Assembly (NCBI RefSeq): GCF_025447595.1
Contig: NZ_JAOEJU010000015.1
Coordinates: 90,257-154,256, forward strand
From: Pseudomonas koreensis
Lineage (GTDB): Bacteria > Pseudomonadota > Gammaproteobacteria > Pseudomonadales > Pseudomonadaceae
Direction of reading: 5' to 3'
DNA: 64,000 nucleotides
Shown here piece after piece: positions 27,137-35,297 of this stretch. The notes beneath the pieces were generated by a model. The model saw only the letters and a list, made by a program, of their open reading frames with translations, did no database searches and was not told the DNA's origin. The position numbers and the translations under genes were made by a program. Positions within the stretch are counted from its first letter, which is position 1. Each line of letters begins with the position of its first letter.

Positions 27137-27835
27137 TCAGGACGGGATGGTCAGGCCGCGCACAACGGCCGGCCGCGCCAGGAAGCGCTCCAGCACCCGA
27201 GTGACGTTCGGGAAGTTGTTGATGCCGACCAGATCGCCCGCCTCGTAGAAGCCAATCAGGTTGCGCACCCACGGGAACGTGGCGATGTCGGCGATGGTGT
27301 AGCGCTCGCCCATGATCCAGTCGCGCCCTTCCAGGCGGGTGTTCAGGACGCTGAGCAGGCGGCGGCTTTCTTCGACATAGCGGTCACGGGGACGCTTGTC
27401 TTCGTAATCCTTGCCAGCGAACTTGTTGAAGAAACCGAGCTGGCCGAACATCGGGCCGATACCGCCCATCTGGAACATCAGCCACTGGATGGTTTCGTAG
27501 CGCAGCGCGCCTTCCTGGGCCAGCAACTGGCCGCTCTTGTCGGCGAGGTAGATCAGGATCGCGCCGGATTCGAACAACGGCAGCGGTTTGTCCTCGGGGC
27601 CGTGAGGGTCGAGGATCGCCGGGATCTTGTTGTTCGGGTTCAGCGACAGGAATTCCGGAGACATCTGGTCATTGGTGTCGAAGCCCACGCGGTGCGGCTC
27701 GTAAGGCAGACCAATCTCTTCCAGCATGATCGAGACCTTGACGCCGTTGGGGGTCGGCAGGGAATAGAGCTGAATCCAGTCAGGGTACTGCGCCGGCCAT
27801 TTCTGGGTGATCGGGAACGCGGACAGATCAGTCAT
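27137..27835 (-). CDS. Nu-class glutathione S-transferase, YfcG-like
   Basis: A 232-residue GST resembling E. coli YfcG, which has disulfide-reductase activity with glutathione. Shared segments are PTPNGVKVSIMLEE, LNPNNKIPAILDP, LFESGAILIYLADKSG and MGGIGPMFGQ. The second domain has YTIADIATFPWV, the conserved N-capping box of GSTs. A slightly earlier ATG at 27844 is possible; the one at 27835 has a GGATG element at better spacing. It probably protects against thiol or peroxide stress. Confidence 0.92.
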   Translation of the reverse strand: MTDLSAFPITQKWPAQYPDWIQLYSLPTPNGVKVSIMLEEIGLPYEPHRVGFDTNDQMSPEFLSLNPNNKIPAILDPHGPEDKPLPLFESGAILIYLADKSGQLLAQEGALRYETIQWLMFQMGGIGPMFGQLGFFNKFAGKDYEDKRPRDRYVEESRRLLSVLNTRLEGRDWIMGERYTIADIATFPWVRNLIGFYEAGDLVGINNFPNVTRVLERFLARPAVVRGLTIPS

Positions 27836-28131
27836 GTGTAGCATCCAGTCACAAATTGAAAGCCCTGAGCATAATCCACCATCAGCGCTCTGGCTCGGGT
27901 TCTTTACGCCGCCCTCCGCAGGCTTACTTAAATCCGCAACATCCTGTGGTTAACCTCCCCTCCAACCGCTCAGATTGAACGTTAAAGTGCGGCGCACTTG
28001 AAAGGATCGAACCAAACGGGCCTCAGGGGGCTCCAAGCAAGCCATTGATGACAGGGAAAACAACCGGCGCCCATGCACCGGTGCAGAGGTTTGTCAGCCT
28101 TAACCGTACAGACTGAAGAACCTTATATCCC

Positions 28132-28806
28132 ATGACGAACTTGATGAAAGTCGCCAAACGTTTCAAACATCGCGCGTATGTGGCCCTGCCCACCCTGCTG
28201 GCGGTCAGCGCGCTGTTCCTGTCGCTGGAGTCCAGCGAAAGCCGTGCGCAGCCAGTGGACGGCACCCAGACCCTGGTATTCCTGCGCCACGCGGAGAAAC
28301 CGGCCGGTGGTCTCGGCCAGCTCAACTGCCAGGGCCTGAACCGGGCCATCGACCTGTCGACCCTGCTGCCGGAAAAATTCGGCAAGGCCGACTATGTGTT
28401 CGCCGCCAACCCGACGCGCAATGTCGAGGAAGGCGAACTGGACAACTCCTACAGCTACATCCGGCCGTTGATGACCATCAGCCCCGCCGCGATCAAGCTC
28501 GGCCTGCCGGTGAACATCGAATTCTCGGCCAACGACACCAGCGATCTGGCCCGGGAGTTGACCGACGACAAGTATCACAACTCGACCATCTACACGGCGT
28601 GGTCACACGGCTACCTTCCTGAATTGATCAACAAGGTTGCCGGCAATGCGGTGGGCGGGAAGCAGAAGATCACCGAAGATTGGGAATCCAGCGATTACGA
28701 CTCGCTGTATGTGCTGACCCTGACCTGGCACAACGGCAAGGCCAGCCTGCAGAGCCACAGCTACAAACAGGGGCTGGATAACGGTCAGGAAAGCTGTCCG
28801 ACGTGA
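28132..28806 (+). CDS. Exported histidine phosphatase family protein
   Basis: A 224-residue protein with an N-terminal signal or anchor segment (ALPTLLAVSALFLSL) and the RHAEK signature (LVFLRHAEKPAGG) whose histidine takes the phosphoryl group. A second catalytic histidine is likely in WSHGYLPELI. It may be a periplasmic phosphatase of the phosphoglycerate-mutase-like superfamily, with unknown substrate. Many such short proteins are branch-1 members of that superfamily. A GC-rich REP pair of a different class follows it. Confidence 0.85.
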   Translation: MTNLMKVAKRFKHRAYVALPTLLAVSALFLSLESSESRAQPVDGTQTLVFLRHAEKPAGGLGQLNCQGLNRAIDLSTLLPEKFGKADYVFAANPTRNVEEGELDNSYSYIRPLMTISPAAIKLGLPVNIEFSANDTSDLARELTDDKYHNSTIYTAWSHGYLPELINKVAGNAVGGKQKITEDWESSDYDSLYVLTLTWHNGKASLQSHSYKQGLDNGQESCPT

Positions 28807-28830
28807 GTCATCCTTCGTCTGGGACGGCCC

Positions 28831-28923
28831 CATCGCGGGCAAGCCCGCTCCCACAGGGTTTAGGGCGCTGCACGAATATTATGTACATCCGCAATACCTG
28901 TGGGAGCGGGCTTGCCCGCGATG
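28831..28923. repeat. REP pair, GCGGGC class, opposite orientation
   Basis: Arms 28831-28857 and 28897-28923 are perfect 27-nt inverse copies. Unlike the other pairs the GTGGGAG ends face each other, and the core reads GAGCGGGCTTGCCCGCG. It is therefore a distinct REP subtype and arrangement. Confidence 0.9.
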
Positions 28924-28941
28924 AGGCCGGCAGAAGCACCA

Positions 28942-30048
28942 TCAATTTTGCTGCTTCACCCGCTCACGCAAGTACTCGATAACCGCCTGCCGCTCCCCCG
29001 CAAACTCGATCCGCCCGCCCTTCTTCTCGCGCTGGAACACATACATCGGGTCGTAGTACTCGCGCAGCAAACCTTCGATCCACGCGCGGTGCAAATCCAC
29101 CGCACCGCTGCGCCCCTGCTCCGCCAGCGCCTCTTCCATCAGGAGCAACATCCGCCGATGCCGCTCGCCGCCCAGGCGCTTCTGCACATTGTCCAGGCTG
29201 GCCAGCAGTCGCTCGGAAAACAGCGCAAAGCCTTCGTCCCCATGCACGGCGCTGAACTCGGCGGACAAATCCACCACATAATCACGCAGGATCCGCTCGA
29301 CACGGTTTTCAAAACTGTCCTCCAGCCAGACCATCGGCAATTGCTGCATGCACTGATACAACGACAGCGGCAAGGCACAACTGCCGACCACCCGGCTCTC
29401 ATCCTCCAGCACAAACTGATCGATGCCGGCGGCACGTTTTCTCAGAAAGTCGATGGCCAGCCGGTTCTCGAAATCGATGTTCGACGGCTGACCGGTGGCA
29501 CGTTTGCCGAAACTGGAACCACGGTGATTGGCATGACCTTCCAGATCCACACTGTTGCGCAGTTGCACCAGCACCTCGGTCTTGCCGGTGCCGGTCATAC
29601 CGCCCAGCAACACGAAATCACACTGGGCCGTTGCCTGTTCAAGGGTGTCGATCAGAAAACCGCGCATCGCCTTGTAACCGCCGCCGATCCGGGGGTAGTC
29701 AATGCCGGCTTCGTCCTTGAGCCACTGCTGCACGATCTGCGAACGCAGGCCACCACGAAAGCAATACAGATAACCCTCGGGATGCGCCCGGGCAAAATCC
29801 GCCCAGGCCTGAATACGTTCGGCCTTGACCGCCCCGGACACCAATTGATGGCCCAATTCGATGGCGGCTTGCTGTCCGTGGTGCTTGTAACAAGTACCGA
29901 TCCGCTGACGCTCGATGTCGTTCATCAGCGGCAGATTGACCACACCGGGAAACGCGCCCTTGTGAAATTCGACCGGCGCACGGGCGTCCATCAGCGGCCG
30001 GTCGTCGAGGAAGATGTCGCGGTAATCGGTGAAGTCGACGGACATCAA
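28942..30048 (-). CDS. selU: tRNA 2-selenouridine synthase
   Basis: Also called mnmH or ybbB. Replaces the 2-thio group of the wobble uridine in Lys, Glu and Gln tRNAs with selenium, using selenophosphate. The 368-residue protein has a rhodanese domain with its reactive Cys96 (YLYCFRGGLRS) followed by a P-loop domain (GGMTGTGKT, residues 149-157). The start overlaps the selD stop by 4 nt, so the enzyme and its selenium donor are coupled. The strand order is selD then selU. Confidence 0.96.
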   Translation of the reverse strand: MMSVDFTDYRDIFLDDRPLMDARAPVEFHKGAFPGVVNLPLMNDIERQRIGTCYKHHGQQAAIELGHQLVSGAVKAERIQAWADFARAHPEGYLYCFRGGLRSQIVQQWLKDEAGIDYPRIGGGYKAMRGFLIDTLEQATAQCDFVLLGGMTGTGKTEVLVQLRNSVDLEGHANHRGSSFGKRATGQPSNIDFENRLAIDFLRKRAAGIDQFVLEDESRVVGSCALPLSLYQCMQQLPMVWLEDSFENRVERILRDYVVDLSAEFSAVHGDEGFALFSERLLASLDNVQKRLGGERHRRMLLLMEEALAEQGRSGAVDLHRAWIEGLLREYYDPMYVFQREKKGGRIEFAGERQAVIEYLRERVKQQN

Positions 30049-31079
30049 ATCACCTCGACGGCGGTGCTCTGTCGCTCCAGCAGTTCACCGATGGGCTCCA
30101 GTGTCAGACCCAGTTCGGCAGCGACCGCGAGAAATTCGGCATTGCCTTCAGGAGTTACGGCCACCAGCAGACCGCCACTGGTCTGCGGGTCGCACAGCAC
30201 TCGCTTGTGCAATTCCTGTACCCGCCCGACGCGGCTCGAATAACTGTCGAAATTGCGCAGCGTGCCACCCGGCACGCAGCCCTGTTCAAGGTAATACTCG
30301 ACGCTCTCCAGACGTGGCACCCGATCATAAAAAATGCGCGCCGTCAGATGACTGCCGTCGGCCATTTCCACCAGATGCCCGAGCAGCCCGAAACCGGTGA
30401 CATCGGTCATCGCGGTGACCCCGGCCAGTTTGCCGAAACGGCTGCCGGGCTTGTTCAGCGTACACATCCAGTCCCGGGCCAGGCCGATGTCGGCGTGGCG
30501 CAGCTTGCCCTTCTTTTCCGCTGTGGTGAGGATGCCGATGCCCAACGGCTTGGTCAGGTACAGCAGGCAACCAGCCGTGGCGGTGTCGTTGCGTTTCATG
30601 AAGCGCTTTTCCACCAGCCCCGTGACGGCCAGACCGAAAATCGGTTCCGGTGCATCGATCGAATGCCCGCCGGCCAATGGAATCCCCGCTTCATCGCACA
30701 CCGATCGCCCGCCGCGGATCACGTCCCGCGCCACTTCCGGCGCCAGCACATTCACCGGCCAACCGAGGATCGCAATCGCCATCAACGGATCGCCGCCCAT
30801 CGCGTAGATATCGCTGATGGCATTGGTCGCGGCAATCCGGCCGAAATCGAACGGGTCATCGACAATCGGCATGAAAAAATCGGTGGTCGAGACCACGCCG
30901 CGCTCGGCATCGATTGCATACACCGCCGCGTCATCGCGCGAAGCGTTGCCGACCCACAGTTTCGGATCAAGATTCTGCGCCCCGCTGCCGGCCAGAATCA
31001 CCTCCAGCACCTTGGGCGATATCTTGCAGCCGCAGCCGGCGCCGTGGCTGTACTGGGTCAGACGGATGGGCTCGGTCAT
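30045..31079 (-). CDS. selD: Selenide, water dikinase
   Basis: Makes selenophosphate from selenide and ATP. A 344-residue protein with the active-site segment GAGCGCKIS, in which Cys16 (not selenocysteine) and Lys19 align with the catalytic pair. ATP- and metal-binding motifs DDAAVY and TTDFFMPIVDDPFDFG follow, with GGHSIDAPEP further on. It is co-transcribed with selU. No selA, selB or tRNA-Sec gene is present in the window, so the local role is tRNA modification. Confidence 0.97.
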   Translation of the reverse strand: MTEPIRLTQYSHGAGCGCKISPKVLEVILAGSGAQNLDPKLWVGNASRDDAAVYAIDAERGVVSTTDFFMPIVDDPFDFGRIAATNAISDIYAMGGDPLMAIAILGWPVNVLAPEVARDVIRGGRSVCDEAGIPLAGGHSIDAPEPIFGLAVTGLVEKRFMKRNDTATAGCLLYLTKPLGIGILTTAEKKGKLRHADIGLARDWMCTLNKPGSRFGKLAGVTAMTDVTGFGLLGHLVEMADGSHLTARIFYDRVPRLESVEYYLEQGCVPGGTLRNFDSYSSRVGRVQELHKRVLCDPQTSGGLLVAVTPEGNAEFLAVAAELGLTLEPIGELLERQSTAVEVI

Positions 31080-31172
31080 GGGGGCAGTCTCCTGGCAGGG
31101 AATGACGCGAATACTAGCAGAGAGCCAATCGGGACTACGGTGTCAATCCGTCCTAAGATAACTGAAGGCATA

Positions 31173-31201
31173 TTGACATCACCTTTCAACCAGGGAGAAT
31201 C
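31173..31201 (+). promoter_or_regulatory. Possible sigma-70 promoter of the three-gene block
   Basis: TTGACA, a 17-nt spacer, then AGAATC, about 30 nt before the ATG at 31233. The -35 is perfect and the -10 weak, which would suit a gene needing an activator. Confidence 0.35.
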
Positions 31202-31232
31202 CCGTCATTGTCAAAAAAGTCAGGGATTACTT

Positions 31233-32210
31233 ATGAAATTTCGCGTCTGCAGCTCCACGCAAGAATGGGTTATCGACAGCTGGCTGCGCGAACCTGTTAC
31301 CCCTCAGGCCGAAGACGTCTACGCGATCAACATTTTCTCTTCCATCACCAGCGCTGTAAGCCGGGCATTTGATGCGACGCGCGAGACGGTGGCAGAAGCC
31401 GCGGAGAGTGTCGGAGATAAAGTCGGCAATCTGTATGACGCCACTGTCGAAACGATTTCCGATGCTGCGGACGTTGTGACTGAAGCGGCCGAAAAGGTCG
31501 GTGATGCTGTATCCGATGCCTACAACTCCACTGTCGAAACCGCTTCCAGCGCTGCCGATGTTGTGGCTGATGCGTACACCTCGGCCGTTGAGTCCGTGGT
31601 GGACGCGGCAGATAAAGTGGGTGATGTGCTTGGCGATGCCTACGACTTCACGCGTGAAACCATAACCAGCGGTTACGACAGTTCCCGCGACTACGTGGCC
31701 GAATTCGGCACGTCAATGGCAACCTACTGGAATGCCAAAAAAGAACTGGAAGAGCGTAAGGAAAAAAACGCGGAAACCCGTGGGGAAATGCGCCAGAAAG
31801 CCAAAAGTGAAGTTCGGGAAAAACGCTTCACCGAGGCATTGGCAAAAGCCAAGGCCTGCATCGATAGCCACGAAGCCTACTTCAAAATGCTGATTGCCAT
31901 GCAAGCAGTCGCCCAGGCGAGCGCAGCATGCTCCGGGGTGGCCAGCAAGGAAGATAAACAGCAGATCGACGAATTCCTGATGGGAATGGGCGGCGGGTTC
32001 CTGCCAGCCAAAGTACAAAGTGCAATCAATCTGCTGTCCCTCAACCCTCCCACGCTCAAAGAAGCTTTCATTCGCGCACGAAAAGTCGGACCCGAAGCGC
32101 AGCCATTATTTGAAGAGATCATAGATTTCGTCACGACACTGAATGGCGAATTGAACCTGCCGCAAAAGGCGTTTCGCTCGGGATGGGCACAGTTGTCTGC
32201 CGCCGCTTGA
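31233..32210 (+). CDS. Amphipathic-repeat (LEA/apolipoprotein-like) protein, unknown
   Basis: A 325-residue protein that I do not recognise. Residues about 40-160 form degenerate 11-residue-type repeats rich in Ala, Val, Asp and Thr (AAEKVGDAVSDAYNSTVET, AADKVGDVLGDAYDFTRET). These predict long amphipathic helices like those of LEA proteins or apolipoproteins that lie on membranes. Residues 165-200 are a highly charged coiled-coil-like stretch (KKELEERKEKNAETRGEMRQ). The C-terminal third is a helical globular region. No signal peptide. The start at 31233 cuts off an unrelated open frame running upstream antisense to selD. It is first of three genes, 13 nt before the next. Confidence 0.7.
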   Translation: MKFRVCSSTQEWVIDSWLREPVTPQAEDVYAINIFSSITSAVSRAFDATRETVAEAAESVGDKVGNLYDATVETISDAADVVTEAAEKVGDAVSDAYNSTVETASSAADVVADAYTSAVESVVDAADKVGDVLGDAYDFTRETITSGYDSSRDYVAEFGTSMATYWNAKKELEERKEKNAETRGEMRQKAKSEVREKRFTEALAKAKACIDSHEAYFKMLIAMQAVAQASAACSGVASKEDKQQIDEFLMGMGGGFLPAKVQSAINLLSLNPPTLKEAFIRARKVGPEAQPLFEEIIDFVTTLNGELNLPQKAFRSGWAQLSAAA

Positions 32211-32223
32211 CAGGAGAAATACC

Positions 32224-33882
32224 ATGACGGATCGAATTGAACGTTTCAAAGCCCGGCAGCGCCAGCAAGCGGCAATTGGCAAAGGCCCCCGACTGGTTGA
32301 ATTGCCTGAGGCCGATCTCGCTCGACAATTGAGTGACATCACTATCAACCCCGTCCTGTTGGAGAAAGGTTTCACTGAAGCTGACTTTACGGTGGATCTG
32401 CACGTGTCTGACGATGAATCGGATGCGGTGCTCAAAGCGTACTCCGATGCTTTCAGCCAGCAACGATTCGACCAGTTGATCGGCGACAGCAAACGGGAAG
32501 TGTTACAGGCCATCGCAGTACCTTTCGGACTCGGTCGAGTGCTGGCGGTTTACGACAAAAAAGGGGGTAACGTCGACACCATCAATAACGCCAGAAACGA
32601 GGTGTATGCGACCGATGCTGCAGCAAAAAAATATACAGATCTGCCCGCGTACGATTCGGCCAAGTTCCATGGGCACAAGGCTTACATCGCAAAAAACGCT
32701 AAAGATACCCTCGACCAGGACTCCGGCGTACTGAAGGACGCTTACACCAACGAAACTTTCAGTCAGAACAAGAACCTGGATCCGCGCAACCTCGATCACA
32801 CCATTTCGGCGAATGTGATTCATACCGATCGTGGGCGCGTACTGGCGGGCGTGGATGCGCCAACACTGGCGAATGCAGACTCGAATCTGAACCCGACCAA
32901 AAAAGCATTGAACCAGTCAAAGGGCAAAAAAAACGCCACTCAATTCGTCGAAGAGCTGCAAAAGAACACCAAGAGCCGCCAGGAAGAAATACAGCGCTTG
33001 TCCGACAAACAGGAGATGACGACCAAGGACGAAAATCGTCTGCGCTTACTCAAGCAACAAGAGGCCATCGCACAAAACCCCGACCTGCTCCTGGCCAAGG
33101 ACAAAGCAGCGCGCGAGGCGTATGAAAAGAAGCTCAATGACGCTTATTACAAGAGCGAAAAATTTAAATCCGACCTCGCCAAAACCAGTCTGAAGGAAGG
33201 CGGCAAGATGGCCTTCCAGCAAGCCTTTGGCGTGATGCTGATCGAGTTTTTCAGTGCAACCTTCGACGAACTGATGGATCTGTATCGCAATGGCCGATCT
33301 CACGAGTCGTTGGTGCCTGAGTTGCGGGCACGCCTGGAACGCGTTGCGAAGCGAGTCGCAAATCAATGGCAAGCAGCCTTGGCGGCAGGCGGTGGAGGCT
33401 TTGTGGCCGGCGTTCTGGCGAATCTGGTGACCACTCTGATCAACGTCTTTGTGACCACCGGCAAACGTGCAGTGCGCATGTTTCGTGAAGGCTTCATGTC
33501 GCTGCTCAAGGCACTCAAAACGCTGCTGCTGCCCCCGAAAGGGCTCACGCTACGTGAGGCCGCCCACGAGGCGATCAAGATTACCTGCGCAGGCGGTGTG
33601 ATCATTGCCGGGGTCGCACTGGAAGAAATCATCGAAAAACAGATGCTCACGATTCCTGGGCTAGGTGCGTTGGGAGCGATTCTTTCAGCAGTAATTGTGG
33701 GTGCCCTGACAGGGCTGGCCAGTACGTTTGTTGTTTACCTGGTGGATAAGTTGGATCTGTTAGGTGTTAACCGCGATCGAGAACTGGCAGGTGTCAATCA
33801 CAATCTCGATCACTGTCTGGCAAAGGTGATGGAAGATAACGATCGGCTATTACTTGATCTGGAAAGCAGCTTGACGACGTGA
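32224..33882 (+). CDS. HNH-like motif membrane protein, unknown family
   Basis: A 552-residue protein of no family I can name. Residues 190-236 carry an HNH-nuclease-like pattern: LDHTIS (D191, H192), then SNLNPT (N221) and LNQSKGKK (N230, K233, G234), as in DHxxP...NLxxxxxxxNxxKG. The classic cysteines are missing. Residues 240-325 are charged and coiled-coil-like. The last 170 residues hold about three membrane-spanning stretches (388-411, 453-469 and 478-507). A good AGGAGA ribosome site lies 6 nt before the start. A DNA- or RNA-cutting effector tethered to a membrane is one reading, but a toxin or structural role is possible. Confidence 0.72.
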   Translation: MTDRIERFKARQRQQAAIGKGPRLVELPEADLARQLSDITINPVLLEKGFTEADFTVDLHVSDDESDAVLKAYSDAFSQQRFDQLIGDSKREVLQAIAVPFGLGRVLAVYDKKGGNVDTINNARNEVYATDAAAKKYTDLPAYDSAKFHGHKAYIAKNAKDTLDQDSGVLKDAYTNETFSQNKNLDPRNLDHTISANVIHTDRGRVLAGVDAPTLANADSNLNPTKKALNQSKGKKNATQFVEELQKNTKSRQEEIQRLSDKQEMTTKDENRLRLLKQQEAIAQNPDLLLAKDKAAREAYEKKLNDAYYKSEKFKSDLAKTSLKEGGKMAFQQAFGVMLIEFFSATFDELMDLYRNGRSHESLVPELRARLERVAKRVANQWQAALAAGGGGFVAGVLANLVTTLINVFVTTGKRAVRMFREGFMSLLKALKTLLLPPKGLTLREAAHEAIKITCAGGVIIAGVALEEIIEKQMLTIPGLGALGAILSAVIVGALTGLASTFVVYLVDKLDLLGVNRDRELAGVNHNLDHCLAKVMEDNDRLLLDLESSLTT

Positions 33883-33894
33883 ACCTCCGCAGCA

Positions 33895-33929
33895 CGACCC
33901 GGAACAATTCCTCTACCTGTTCCGGGTCG
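33895..33929 (+). promoter_or_regulatory. 12-bp perfect hairpin between the second and third genes
   Basis: CGACCCGGAACA and its exact inverse TGTTCCGGGTCG enclose an 11-nt loop, 13 nt after the stop of the HNH-like gene. There is no T tract, so it is not a standard terminator. It may protect the upstream mRNA or regulate the downstream gene. Confidence 0.55.
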
Positions 33930-34009
33930 CGCTGGATCACACCCATCCCGCAATAGCCGGCGAAGACCGCTTCGACGATGTCCCCTACCAACATGTACAG
34001 GCCACAATC

Positions 34010-35239
34010 GTGTCCGAGCTGACAGATTTGATTAACAAGCAAGGTTCATTCGCTGTAAAAATAATCATCGCGCTGGGCATTTTTGCCAGCTGGGGTTATT
34101 GCGCCTTCTCTATAAATTTTTTCCCAACTGGACTAAACATAGCGGACAGCCTGGTTTTCATATTTATCGCGCTGGGTTTCGGCTTACTGTACTCAGCCTG
34201 GCTATTATTCGGATTCATGGCGTTCTTCTTCGGCCATTCTGCCTGGACTGATAAAAGCTCACGCCTCACCGACGGATTGGCATGCATTATATTTTTGTGC
34301 TTTCTGCTTTATATAGCTTTTGAACTGGGCAGTGCCGAAGCATCGATAGCCCCTCTTATCAGCGGATTTCTTTTGCACAGTTCCATCTTTCAATGGAAAA
34401 AAGACTCACCCGATCTGGATGAAGAGAGCAAACGCAACCAAACGCGCCTGCGTTGGACGATGATTTTATTTTCCATATTTGTCGTTCCAACGCTTGCACT
34501 TCCCGTTTTTGGGAAAATCATCGACAGCAGTTTTGGGTTGATCGGAATACAGCAAAAAAATGTTTCACTTGCGTTGAATGATGAAAACCAGAAAGTCGTG
34601 AGCGATGTCGCGAAGGAATTCAATCTCTCGATTTATGGTTGCTTGAAAGACGGCAATCAAACCAACATCGTTCACCACTTCAATGTTCTTTGGCACGGCC
34701 TGGGTGAACGCAGCCTAGTCCAGTTACTCGCCTATGAAAAAGGCGACTGGAAACCCAAGGCAAAAATCGAGCTGGATCGTAACGGCCTCAAAGTTTTGAC
34801 ACCAACCGACAAAAAAAACAGTTTCAAAACCTGTTTGACGGTAAACACTGATACGTTATTTGATATCTACGAAGACACAATAAGCGACCACGGCAAAAAG
34901 CAACTCGCAGAGTTCACCAAAGAAACAAAACGCAAACTGGAAGCAGACAATCTGAAAATCCTTTCGGCCAACATTTCCGGCCACACTGACAGAGTCCCCG
35001 TCATGAAAGCAGGTGACTCCAATCTTGCACTTTCAATGCGCCGGGCGGATAGCGTGTATGCAGAAATCAAGGATCTTTTTGCAGACTTGCCTGAATCACA
35101 GGTTAAACGACTCGGACAAGGTTCATTAGCTCCCAAATCAAACTGCCCCCGAAACCTGAGCATGCCCGAGCAGAAAGAATGCCTGGCGGTGGATCGTCGT
35201 GTAGAAATCGAACTCAAGGTTCAACTGAAGGGCAAGTAA
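34010..35239 (+). CDS. Multi-TM protein with OmpA-like peptidoglycan-binding domain
   Basis: A 409-residue protein. The first 170 residues contain about five hydrophobic segments (17-37, 45-75, 88-105, 109-127 and 150-170), leaving the rest in the periplasm. Residues about 276-405 are an OmpA/MotB-like domain: TDTLFDIYEDTISDHGKKQL, ISGHTDRVP, NLALSMRRADSVY and DRRVEIEL. A disulfide is likely between C379 and C391. Such a layout suggests an inner-membrane unit anchored to the cell wall, as in ZorB or MotB, but no motor partner is near. The GTG start is uncertain: no ribosome site is visible, and the frame stays open upstream to 33875. The DNA is distinctly AT-rich. Confidence 0.72.
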   Translation: MSELTDLINKQGSFAVKIIIALGIFASWGYCAFSINFFPTGLNIADSLVFIFIALGFGLLYSAWLLFGFMAFFFGHSAWTDKSSRLTDGLACIIFLCFLLYIAFELGSAEASIAPLISGFLLHSSIFQWKKDSPDLDEESKRNQTRLRWTMILFSIFVVPTLALPVFGKIIDSSFGLIGIQQKNVSLALNDENQKVVSDVAKEFNLSIYGCLKDGNQTNIVHHFNVLWHGLGERSLVQLLAYEKGDWKPKAKIELDRNGLKVLTPTDKKNSFKTCLTVNTDTLFDIYEDTISDHGKKQLAEFTKETKRKLEADNLKILSANISGHTDRVPVMKAGDSNLALSMRRADSVYAEIKDLFADLPESQVKRLGQGSLAPKSNCPRNLSMPEQKECLAVDRRVEIELKVQLKGK

Positions 35240-35251
35240 TCGTTTCCCGGC

Positions 35252-35276
35252 AAAAAAAAACCGCCCTTGCGGGCGG
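35252..35276 (-). terminator. Intrinsic terminator of the autotransporter gene
   Basis: CCGCCC-TTGC-GGGCGG preceded by A9 on the + strand, thus a GC stem followed by T9 when read on the minus strand, 22 nt past the autotransporter stop. It may also stop read-through from the OmpA-like gene, although without a T tract in that direction. Confidence 0.92.
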
Positions 35277-35297
35277 CTGAAGTGCTTCGCTCCTGAA

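Noticed and set aside
33794..34042. 82-codon minus-strand frame across the end of the HNH-like gene
   Set aside because: Part of it (GYCGMGVIQRDPEQVEELFRVVLRR) looks protein-like, but the + strand frame of the same DNA does as well, and there is no clear ribosome site. I could not decide between strands and report only the + frame puzzle.
34010..35239. OmpA-like membrane protein considered as ZorB of a Zorya system
   Set aside because: ZorB has one TM helix and pairs with a MotA-like ZorA; here there are about five TM segments and no ZorA, ZorC, ZorD or ZorE in the neighbourhood.
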